Shown: positions 31,057 through 37,031 of the stretch, one piece after another | How positions within the stretch are numbered: the stretch's first letter is position 1 | How the letters are laid out: every line of letters starts with the position of its first letter | IMG/VR virus record: IMGVR_UViG_3300022929_002848 | Location: 1 to 37,031 of that record | Source of the DNA: a virus | Strand: one strand, 5' to 3' | Length of the DNA: 37,031 nt | Notes under the pieces: generated by a model | The model's database searches: none | Seen by the model: the letters and a program-made list of their open reading frames with translations, nothing else | Told to the model about the DNA's origin: nothing | Translations under genes and position numbers: made by a program

Positions 31057-31960
31057 TGTAAACGAATGGGGTAGATTGCGAGAAATAGTAGTAGGAACAG
31101 CAACTCATGCAAACTGGCCTTCTAATGATCCTGTATTCAGCCAAGAACATTTAAAAACTTCATGGAAAGAAACGCCTGTTCCGACAGGTGCAGTACCGCA
31201 ATGGATTGTGGAAGAAGCCAACGAAGATCTGCAACTGCTAGCCAGCACATTGGTTAGCTTAGGTGTAAAAGTACACAGACCACACAACATAGACTATGTC
31301 AGTCGTGGAGGCATGTACAACTATTGCCCACGTGATAGACTATTGGTATATGGTTCAACTGTTGTTGATACTGCAATGATGTATCCATGCCGTGACATGG
31401 AAATAGAAGCGTTGGACTTTGTGATTGATCGTGCTGAACAAGTGCTTACAATGCCACGCAAACAAGACCTTATATTAGATGCCGCAAACATACTAAGAAT
31501 GAATGACACTTGGCTGTATCTTGTGAGTGATTCAGGCAACGAGAATGCACTGCGTTGGTTACGTCTACATTTTCCACACATTAATATTGAACCCTGCAAC
31601 TTTTATGGCGGTGTACACATTGACTCAACAGTGACAGTACTACGTGAAGGTGTAGTAATATTAAATGGTCATCGTATTAATCATCAAAATTGTCCTCGAG
31701 CATTTGACGGCTGGCTAAAAATATATGTAAATGATGTTGTACCACAGGACTTTTATCAGTACCCTTATGCATCAAAATGGATTGCACTTAACATACTAGC
31801 AGTTGATGAGTCGACTGTTATTGTTGATCGTTGGCAAACACGTTTAATTAGAGATTTAGAAAGTTTAAAATTCACTGTAATTCCTTTAGAATTGCGTCAT
31901 AGTCGTACACTAGGAGGAGGATTTCATTGCGTAACACTAGATATGGTGCGTGATGAATAA
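31046..31960 (+). CDS. Glycine amidinotransferase-like enzyme
   Basis: 304 residues (AGAT about 360-420). Catalytic triad positions are visible: Asp in LILDAANILR, His in GGVHIDSTV and Cys in LGGGFHCVTLD at the C-terminal end. NSVNEWGRLREIVVG at the N-terminus is typical of the family, and GNENALRWL corresponds to the T-N-x-x-G-x-x-W-L segment. These enzymes move the amidino group of arginine to an amine such as glycine. The gene shares an operon with the dehydrogenase and hydroxylase genes. A guanidino-decorated product is an inference; an arginine deiminase-like role is the alternative. Confidence 0.85.
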   Translation: MLNSVNEWGRLREIVVGTATHANWPSNDPVFSQEHLKTSWKETPVPTGAVPQWIVEEANEDLQLLASTLVSLGVKVHRPHNIDYVSRGGMYNYCPRDRLLVYGSTVVDTAMMYPCRDMEIEALDFVIDRAEQVLTMPRKQDLILDAANILRMNDTWLYLVSDSGNENALRWLRLHFPHINIEPCNFYGGVHIDSTVTVLREGVVILNGHRINHQNCPRAFDGWLKIYVNDVVPQDFYQYPYASKWIALNILAVDESTVIVDRWQTRLIRDLESLKFTVIPLELRHSRTLGGGFHCVTLDMVRDE

Positions 31961-31972
31961 TATACCCAGTGT

Positions 31973-31999
31973 ATTAAATAACATGTATTTGTTAAATAA
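31973..31999 (+). promoter_or_regulatory. Two tandem late promoter boxes
   Basis: ATTAAATAA (31973-31981) and TTAAATAA (31992-31999) lie 19 bases apart before the gene at 32043, pointing to strong late expression of the following two genes. A short hairpin, AGGC-AGTA-GCCT, follows at about 32010. Confidence 0.55.
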
Positions 32000-32042
32000 A
32001 TGATAGGATAGGCAGTAGCCTAAAAATTATAAGAGAAGATAA

Positions 32043-32780
32043 ATGGCGACATTCGAAGATTATGGTAATTGTCTTTTGCAAAGTGTTAAAGACAATCCGA
32101 AAATAAAAGATTTTGCTGAAAAGAAAAACGAAATTATCAGCGAAGTTATTAATTACTATAGACTTGACCATGATCTAAGTGTGCTTTTTGTGGGTTTTAA
32201 TCCAGCTATTCTTGCTTGTTCATTTAATGATATCACAGTTACTTGTGTAGACGCAGAGACACTAGAATGGCTACAAAAAAAGAACAATCAAATCAAGTAT
32301 ATTGATTTTAAAGATGGGTATGCAAATCATAAATGGGATGTCGTTATTGCAGTTGATGAATTTTTTACATATGCCGACAGTGATGATGCACAAAAAATAG
32401 CCATTAAAAAAATTTGCGGCATGGCCAATGAGCTGGTTATAAGTACATTAAAGGACTATAAGAACTTGGACTTCAAGGACAAGGAGTTTAGTCAACCAGC
32501 AGTACTACGCAACGGTAGTGAATTTTGTGTGTTCACAGAGTTTCATGATTGGGATTATCGAGATCGCACACGTTGGCAGACCTATGTGTATATGAATGGT
32601 TGTAATATTAAACAGTATGGTCCTTTTGAAAGGCGTACTATGTACTTTAAACAGCTAGCAAAGTTTAGCATTGACGGCGGCGCAAGCAGTTTCTTAGTAC
32701 ACAAAAACCTAATGTTTAAAGGTTTAATCAAGAAGAACTACGAGCATGTAGTTAGCATAAGATTCAAAGATGAGTATTGA
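32043..32780 (+). CDS. Conserved late protein with Rossmann-like N-terminus
   Basis: 245 residues. LSVLFVGFNPAILACSF followed by VTCVDAETLEWL and WDVVIAVDEFFTYADSDD follows the strand order of class I SAM methyltransferases, but the glycine-rich loop is weak (VGFNPA), so binding is doubtful. Blocks such as ISTLKDYKNLDFKDKEFSQP, YGPFERRTMYFKQLAKFSIDGGA and HKNLMFKGLIKKNYEH are highly specific and, as I recall, conserved next to fiber genes of T4-like marine phages. Overlaps the fiber gene by 11 bp. A fiber-assembly or modification role is inferred from position. Confidence 0.62.
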   Translation: MATFEDYGNCLLQSVKDNPKIKDFAEKKNEIISEVINYYRLDHDLSVLFVGFNPAILACSFNDITVTCVDAETLEWLQKKNNQIKYIDFKDGYANHKWDVVIAVDEFFTYADSDDAQKIAIKKICGMANELVISTLKDYKNLDFKDKEFSQPAVLRNGSEFCVFTEFHDWDYRDRTRWQTYVYMNGCNIKQYGPFERRTMYFKQLAKFSIDGGASSFLVHKNLMFKGLIKKNYEHVVSIRFKDEY

Positions 32781-34029
32781 AGACACTGTTAAAACACTAA
32801 GCGATTCGCTAACACAAACAATATTAGAAGAAGTTAAAGGCAATGTTAAGCGCGAGCTTCAGCATACAGTTAAAGAGTATGTGAACAGCCTGGACATTAC
32901 TGATATTGTCAATGATGCTATTGGCACACATATCAACACATGGCTAGAGAATCATCAGGATTGGTTGACCAAAACAGTTAACCCTATTGTTGATCTGGTA
33001 CGCCGTGATGCTAGTGCTGAAATATTAAAACAAGCACAACACGATATTGCTGAAGCTATCCGAGTCAAATCCAAAGACTTTGACTCACTAGCAACCAAAG
33101 CATTTTCAGATAACTTTTTTAAACGTGTCGAACAATTTGATTTTCCTGAATCCAGTATCCCTGCTCACAGTTTAAACTTTGATAATGGACAACGTATCTC
33201 AGGTGACTTTGTTGAAGCAGGTATTATAAAAGGTTTTAATAGTACAGGTATACAAGATGCCGCGACAGATTGTCGTGTTACTATTATGGATGACTCCACA
33301 GTATTTGAAAATCGTTTGGTAGCACAAGGTCTTAGAGTTGTGGGTGATGTAGAACTGGAAGGTATGATCTCTATCTCAGGACAAGTAGACCCTGGATCAA
33401 AGTTTTATTCAGACCTAGTAGAGTCAGTTCGTGTCACAGTTAACAACGGTATAGACGAAAACATGTTCACTAGATATAGTGATAAAGTTATGGATCGTAT
33501 ACGTGTAGAAGGTGTGGATGTTGCAAACCTACAAGTAAAAGGCAAGCCCGCATTTGAAGACGGCAAACTAGCAAACCATATCAGTGACAGTAATCTACGT
33601 ACTGTGGGTATGCTTAAAGAACTACAAGTACAGGGAGAGTTCTTTAGTAGTGAAACACTTTACTCTAGTAAAAATAGAGTAGGTATCAACACCATGGAGC
33701 CAGGTGCCGCACTGAGTATTTGGGACCAAGAAGTTGAAATTGAAATAGGCAAAAGCATCAATGAGACTGCACGTATTGCCACCACACACAAGCAGGATTT
33801 AGTGCTTGGTTCCAATCGTCAACCCAACGTGAGACTAAGTCCAGACGGTAGCACAGAACTACAGAAGTTGCGTTTAGGTACACAAACATTTGCAAGCTCA
33901 CCTACTCCACCAAATTATTCAGGCAACAAAGGTGACGTTGTATTCAATGCCAATCCTAACTTAGGTGGCCCAATGGGTTGGGTATGTTTAGGTTCATCAA
34001 ACTGGGCAAACTTCGGAATAATTGATTGA
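32770..34029 (+). CDS. Tail fiber or baseplate-fiber protein
   Basis: 419 residues. Residues 1-130 are helical with coiled-coil heptads (VKTLSDSLTQTILEEVKGNVKREL, DIAEAIRVKSKDF), probably trimerising. The rest is a repeated beta structure typical of fiber shafts (LVAQGLRVVGDVELEGMISISGQV, LQVKGKPAFEDGKL, VGINTMEPGAALSIWDQEVEIEI). It ends with TFASSPTPPNYSGNKGDVVFNANPNLGGPMGWVCLGSSNWANFG, a tip module common in marine phage fibers. Tandem late promoters drive the pair. Likely binds host receptors. Confidence 0.82.
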   Translation: MSIEDTVKTLSDSLTQTILEEVKGNVKRELQHTVKEYVNSLDITDIVNDAIGTHINTWLENHQDWLTKTVNPIVDLVRRDASAEILKQAQHDIAEAIRVKSKDFDSLATKAFSDNFFKRVEQFDFPESSIPAHSLNFDNGQRISGDFVEAGIIKGFNSTGIQDAATDCRVTIMDDSTVFENRLVAQGLRVVGDVELEGMISISGQVDPGSKFYSDLVESVRVTVNNGIDENMFTRYSDKVMDRIRVEGVDVANLQVKGKPAFEDGKLANHISDSNLRTVGMLKELQVQGEFFSSETLYSSKNRVGINTMEPGAALSIWDQEVEIEIGKSINETARIATTHKQDLVLGSNRQPNVRLSPDGSTELQKLRLGTQTFASSPTPPNYSGNKGDVVFNANPNLGGPMGWVCLGSSNWANFGIID

Positions 34030-34054
34030 CACACCAGCACACAGGTGCTATAGT
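34026..34054 (+). promoter_or_regulatory. Early promoter for uvdE with inverted repeat in the spacer
   Basis: TTGACA (34026-34031), 17-base spacer, TATAGT (34049-34054). Within the spacer AGCAC (34036-34040) and GTGCT (34045-34049) form an inverted repeat, a possible operator. The -35 overlaps the fiber stop codon. Confidence 0.82.
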
Positions 34055-34085
34055 ATAGTATATTTTATAACTATAGGTGTTTCGT

Positions 34086-35105
34086 ATGCGTATCGGTTTT
34101 GCTTGTAAGTATCTGCACCCGGATCAAACACAAAAGAAAAAACTACTAGAAGAAATACAGCGTCCGCTTAACAGTCGATGTACAACTGTACAATGGCTCA
34201 ATCGTCAATCACGTGAAGTGGCTGAAGAACGACTATGGGATTTAATGACACACAACATACAAGCGTTTGAAAACCTTGTTTCGTATGTAGGGAGATTGCC
34301 TAATGAACTACGAATGGTCAGACTCAGTAGTGATTGCCTTCCTTTATACACTCAGTCTGATTGGTGCTATTTTTGGCAACGTAGTGATGTAGTCCGATAC
34401 TGTGAAGAACACTTCGCAAAGGTTGGCGACCTAGCGAGATCACTTGATGTCAGGCTTTCTATGCATCCTGGTCAGTTTACTGTACTTGCTTCTGATAGCC
34501 CAGATATAGTAAATAGAAGCATAGAGGAGTTTGAGTATCATGTTAACATGGCCAGATGGATGGGGTATGGAACTTCGTTTCAGGACTTCAAAATCAATGT
34601 ACACATTTCAGGCAGGCAAGGTCCAGCCGGTATCAAACGTGTTCTCCCTAAACTATCACCAGAGGCGAGAAACTGCATTACTATTGAAAACGATGAAAAC
34701 AAATGGGGGCTCGACGCATCGCTTGAGCTTGCCAGAGACGTGGCATTGGTTCTCGACATACACCACCACTGGTGCCGTGAAGGTGAATATATACGTCCCA
34801 CCGACGATAGATTTGCTCGCGTGATAGACAGCTGGCGTGGTGTGCGTCCTGTTATACACTATTCATACAGTAGAGATGAATGTTTGCCGCAAGACTTTGT
34901 ACATGATACAATGCCTAACATGACTGCCTTACTAGAATCTGGACACAAGAAAGCAAAACTTCGAGCGCACAGTGACTTCTACCCCAATGATGCAGTTAAC
35001 CAATATGCACTGAGCTTTTTGCCTTATGCAGATATTATGTGCGAGAGCAAAATGAAAAATTTGGCAAGCATTGACATTTATGATAGGTACATAAAAGATG
35101 AATAA
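34086..35105 (+). CDS. uvdE: UV damage endonuclease UvdE/UvsE
   Basis: 339 residues. Metal and DNA-binding motifs of the family are complete and ordered: GFACKYLH at the start, RLSSDCLPLYT, RLSMHPGQFTVL, NVHISGRQG, IENDENKWG, VLDIHHHWCR, HYSYSR and AHSDFYPNDA. The TIM-barrel enzyme nicks DNA 5' of cyclobutane dimers and 6-4 photoproducts. The start is ATG 34086; a GTG three codons earlier is weaker. It has its own early promoter and is followed by two genes in the same direction. In a surface-ocean phage this provides light-independent repair. Confidence 0.95.
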   Translation: MRIGFACKYLHPDQTQKKKLLEEIQRPLNSRCTTVQWLNRQSREVAEERLWDLMTHNIQAFENLVSYVGRLPNELRMVRLSSDCLPLYTQSDWCYFWQRSDVVRYCEEHFAKVGDLARSLDVRLSMHPGQFTVLASDSPDIVNRSIEEFEYHVNMARWMGYGTSFQDFKINVHISGRQGPAGIKRVLPKLSPEARNCITIENDENKWGLDASLELARDVALVLDIHHHWCREGEYIRPTDDRFARVIDSWRGVRPVIHYSYSRDECLPQDFVHDTMPNMTALLESGHKKAKLRAHSDFYPNDAVNQYALSFLPYADIMCESKMKNLASIDIYDRYIKDE

Positions 35106-35307
35106 ACACTTTACAGTTAACGAATATGAATATTGGACTGATGAGGATGTTGAGCCCGATGTTCGTAAACTGTGGCACTATTGTCGTAAGAATGGGCGTG
35201 AGATCAAAATGAGCAATGAGTTCTACAATCACACGCCCTATCGCACAATGACCAAGCAAGAGTTTACCGGTCACGTTATGACCTTACAAGTTTTTATGCA
35301 AGGATAA
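35098..35307 (+). CDS. Small protein, unknown
   Basis: 69 residues starting MNKHFTVNEYEYWTDEDVEPD; start overlaps the uvdE stop by 8 bp. Aromatic and charged (LWHYCRKNGREIKMSNEFYNHTPYRTMTKQEF) with mixed helix and no membrane segment or catalytic motif. Ends 3 bases before rpiB. Probably a small regulatory or accessory protein. I recognise no family. Confidence 0.55.
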   Translation: MNKHFTVNEYEYWTDEDVEPDVRKLWHYCRKNGREIKMSNEFYNHTPYRTMTKQEFTGHVMTLQVFMQG

Positions 35308-35310
35308 ACA

Positions 35311-35736
35311 ATGAAAATATGTATCGCAAGTGATCATGGTGGTTTTGATCTAAAAGCACACTTAATAGAATATTTAAAGAAACGAGACTATACAGTGTCT
35401 GATCTAGGATGCAATAACAAAGACAGTGTAGACTATCCTGTTTATGGTAGCCTAGTAGGACAAAGTATAACGCAAGGTGAATTTGACTACGGGATACTTA
35501 TTTGTGGTACTGGTATCGGAATCAGTATTGCTGCCAATAGATATCCTAGTGTAAGAGCCGCACTTTGTTATGATGTTACAACTGCTAGGTTGTGTAGAGA
35601 ACACAATGATGCAAATGTACTAGCACTAGGCGCACGTCAAACTGCTCCAGAACTTGCAGAAGAAATTGTTAATATGTTTTTGTCAACGGAGTTTGAGGGC
35701 GGAAGACATCAACGTAGAATTGATTTACTATCCTAA
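35311..35736 (+). CDS. rpiB: Ribose-5-phosphate isomerase B
   Basis: 141 residues (E. coli RpiB 149). CIASDHGGFDLKAHL at the N-terminus, DYPVYG, LICGTGIGISIAANR (with the catalytic Cys) and CREHNDANVLALGAR are all diagnostic. It interconverts ribulose-5-phosphate and ribose-5-phosphate. Ribose-5-phosphate is the entry to PRPP and all nucleotides, which fits the nrdAB and guaC genes of the same genome. It starts 4 bases after the previous stop and its stop overlaps a convergent gene by 4 bp. Confidence 0.95.
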   Translation: MKICIASDHGGFDLKAHLIEYLKKRDYTVSDLGCNNKDSVDYPVYGSLVGQSITQGEFDYGILICGTGIGISIAANRYPSVRAALCYDVTTARLCREHNDANVLALGARQTAPELAEEIVNMFLSTEFEGGRHQRRIDLLS

Positions 35737-35897
35737 TTTTTTAACTTTTTATTAAGCTCGTCGATATGTATTTTCATATCACGCACTCGTTGTTCAAAAT
35801 AATTACGGTGATGATCTTGAGCAAACTCACGGTATGCGTCCATGAGTCTCGTTCTTGTTTTATAAATCCGATCCCATTCTTTTTGAAACTTTTTCAT
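35733..35897 (-). CDS. Small basic coiled-coil protein
   Basis: 54 residues from ATG 35897 (MKKFQKEWDRIYKTRTRLMDAYREF) with AGAGG just upstream on the minus strand; longer starts in frame would run into the TauD-like gene. It is helical and very basic and acidic in turn (YFEQRVRDMKIHIDELNKKLKN), a likely dimeric coiled coil. It follows the dioxygenase gene by 7 bp. Function unknown. Confidence 0.6.
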   Translation of the reverse strand: MKKFQKEWDRIYKTRTRLMDAYREFAQDHHRNYFEQRVRDMKIHIDELNKKLKN

Positions 35898-35904
35898 ATA
35901 ACCT

Positions 35905-36864
35905 CTAGTCGATTCCGTTAAATCCTGTTCTGTGTTTAAGACGTTGTACTTGTCCGCGGTATTTGGAATTACGACGTTTAATGTCATCACGACTATCATC
36001 TAGCATAATAGGAGCCATATCAAATGCTTGTGCTCTGCTAGTGTCGAAACTGATCCACCTTTGTAACTTACGTTCCTTGGGCCAGTAGTCACTTACAGCA
36101 TAGTGCCAAACACTGCGATTGTCCCAAATTAAAACATCACCTTGTTCCCACACATGTCGATATTGAAACTCAGGAAAGTTATTATCAAACATATGACGTA
36201 ATAACATAAACCCTTGTCGTTCTTCCATTCCATCTACATGTAGTGTAAAATATGGATTTGCATTTAAATGGTATAATCCGGTTTCAGGATGTACCATTAT
36301 TAATGGATGTGCAACTAGCTTTTCTGGAGGAGTATCTTTATCTAATCTAGCACCATGCCTTGCTGTTTTACCTTGTGCTTTTTCTTTAAGTATGGAATTC
36401 ATATTCTCATACATTGCATTGGTATCTGCAAACAGTGTATCTCCACCATGCGCTGGCTTTTCTAACATATGGATTGCAGTAACAAATGGAGGATATTCTA
36501 AATAGCTAGTGTCCATGTGCCAGTAGTTTTCTACTGCTGGACTTTCTCGATTGTGATGAATCGAATGTATAGCAGGATGCCCTGTAGATTTGATTCCTAA
36601 ACCTTCTTCATGCCCAACACGATTATTTCCACGTTCTAATTGTTGTTCGTGAAACTCAAGTTCGCCTCCCCATTGCTCTCCTAAACGAGCAAATTGTTCG
36701 GCTGTTAAATCGTGTTGATTTTTAATGACAATGACTTTGTATTTGAGCCAGTCATGTTTCAAATATTCTAAATCGTATTCTAAAATTGTAGCGAGATCTA
36801 AATCTGTGATAACAGCACCTAAATCTCCAGACCCGCAAGGGTTAAGTGTATATCTTCTTGGCAT
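35905..36864 (-). CDS. TauD/TfdA-family 2-oxoglutarate dioxygenase
   Basis: 319 residues (E. coli TauD 283). Iron ligands: WHMDTSY (H-x-D) and DNRSVWHYAVSDY (distal His); RWISFDT supplies the Arg that binds 2-oxoglutarate. HGGDTLFADTNAMYENM is a clear family block. The family hydroxylates small molecules such as taurine, alkyl sulfates or modified lysines; the phage substrate is unknown. The start is the ATG at 36864, which lies in a hairpin and close to a late-like box and has no ribosome site. The C-terminal tail (DDIKRRNSKYRGQVQRLKHR) is basic and unusual. Related genes are common in marine phages. Confidence 0.9.
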   Translation of the reverse strand: MPRRYTLNPCGSGDLGAVITDLDLATILEYDLEYLKHDWLKYKVIVIKNQHDLTAEQFARLGEQWGGELEFHEQQLERGNNRVGHEEGLGIKSTGHPAIHSIHHNRESPAVENYWHMDTSYLEYPPFVTAIHMLEKPAHGGDTLFADTNAMYENMNSILKEKAQGKTARHGARLDKDTPPEKLVAHPLIMVHPETGLYHLNANPYFTLHVDGMEERQGFMLLRHMFDNNFPEFQYRHVWEQGDVLIWDNRSVWHYAVSDYWPKERKLQRWISFDTSRAQAFDMAPIMLDDSRDDIKRRNSKYRGQVQRLKHRTGFNGID

Positions 36865-36881
36865 GCTTTTATTTAAGCATG
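36862..36881 (-). promoter_or_regulatory. Late-like box and hairpin at the start of the TauD-like gene
   Basis: On the minus strand TTAAATAA (36876-36869) lies directly before the ATG. CATGCTT and AAGCATG (36881-36875 and 36868-36862) can pair over 7 bp with a 6-base loop that holds the box; the start codon is in the 3' arm. Transcription from the box would begin at the ATG. Confidence 0.45.
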
Positions 36882-36891
36882 ATATAATCGA

Positions 36892-37031
36892 TTAAGGAAA
36901 TTTATATTCGGGCACTCGTTCGGCAAACACTCGATCAGCAACACCTCGAACATGTTTGCATTCGCCTCGATATGTAAAGCCAGGGCAGGTACAGTCAAAC
37001 CCTTTTTCATGTAGTTCAACTTCGTAGGAGT
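36892..37031 (-). CDS. SWIM zinc-finger protein, C-terminal end only
   Basis: The reading frame enters from the right edge and stops at 36892-36894. The 45 visible residues read ...SYEVELHEKGFDCTCPGFTYRGECKHVRGVADR... and contain C-x-C-x(n)-C-x-H, the zinc ligands of the SWIM domain that binds DNA or protein in recombination and helicase-associated proteins. The rest of the protein lies outside the window. It ends 28 bases upstream of the TauD-like gene on the same strand. Confidence 0.75.
   Translation of the reverse strand, partial: SYEVELHEKGFDCTCPGFTYRGECKHVRGVADRVFAERVPEYKFP

Noticed and set aside
34026-34060. LexA/SOS box at uvdE
   Set aside because: The inverted repeat does not match CTGT-N8-ACAG in sequence or spacing.
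1-37031. tRNA genes, integrase, attachment sites or an origin
   Set aside because: The intergenic gaps are all shorter than about 110 bp; none shows a cloverleaf, and no integrase-like protein or direct-repeat att pair is seen.
1-37031. Avoidance of GATC or GANTC
   Set aside because: Both occur often throughout the window, so no evasion of Dam- or CcrM-type sites is apparent.

Overview
The window looks like about 37 kb of a marine T4-like tailed phage (myovirus) or a close uncultured relative. Evidence: dense, mostly plus-strand genes with 1-40 bp overlaps; late-promoter boxes close to the T4 consensus TATAAATA; early promoters of the form TTGACA-17-TATAAT; class Ia ribonucleotide reductase with glutaredoxin (nrdA-nrdB-nrdC); a PAAR tail tip, a pectin-lyase-fold tail spike and a fiber; and typical marine-phage accessory genes (hesB, hsp20, UV endonuclease, TauD-like and other 2OG dioxygenases, GMP reductase, RpiB, UDP-sugar dehydrogenase). 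The DNA is AT-rich. No photosynthesis gene, tRNA or integrase is seen. The host is unresolved; an AT-rich marine alphaproteobacterium or a cyanobacterium would both fit, and a bL33-like protein resembles alphaproteobacterial forms.

Layout. 1-4218: a repeat-rich acidic protein, a large hydrophobic/helical protein, then a Pol X-like nucleotidyltransferase overlapping a gene with all the motifs of an ATP-dependent polynucleotide ligase. 4219-8036: small late genes (tandem late promoters, a small probable structural protein, an XhlA/holin-like protein, acidic probable virion proteins), closed by a terminator. 8047-14782: an early promoter, hesB, PD-(D/E)XK exonuclease, tail spike, then nrdA, nrdB and nrdC. 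14779-17071: PAAR tip and a large probable structural protein. 17064-17748: a lone reverse-strand HExxH peptidase gene with its own early promoter. 17774-21958: a membrane coiled-coil protein with a peptidoglycan-binding-like motif, then clpX. 21977-22909: hsp20 and clpS. 22906-26964: nucleotidyltransferase, alpha/beta hydrolase, DEDDh exonuclease, GMP reductase, a bL33-like protein and small unknowns. 26961-28047 (minus): a lipase-like hydrolase and a secreted protein behind a perfect late promoter. 28057-31960: glycosyltransferase, UDP-sugar dehydrogenase, 2OG oxygenase and amidinotransferase. 31973-34029: late promoters, a Rossmann-like protein and a fiber. 34026-35736: UV endonuclease and RpiB. 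35733-37031 (minus): a small coiled protein, a TauD-like dioxygenase and the end of a SWIM zinc-finger protein.

How the genes may work together. NrdA/NrdB/NrdC, GMP reductase and RpiB all feed nucleotide supply. UvdE, the Pol X-like/ligase-like pair and the nucleases suggest DNA repair in sunlit water. ClpX, ClpS and Hsp20 suggest that the phage reprograms host protein quality control. The sugar, amidino and hydroxylation genes suggest a surface or nucleic-acid modification pathway. No stretch over 300 bases lacks a gene. All assignments come from reading motifs by eye; no database search was run.
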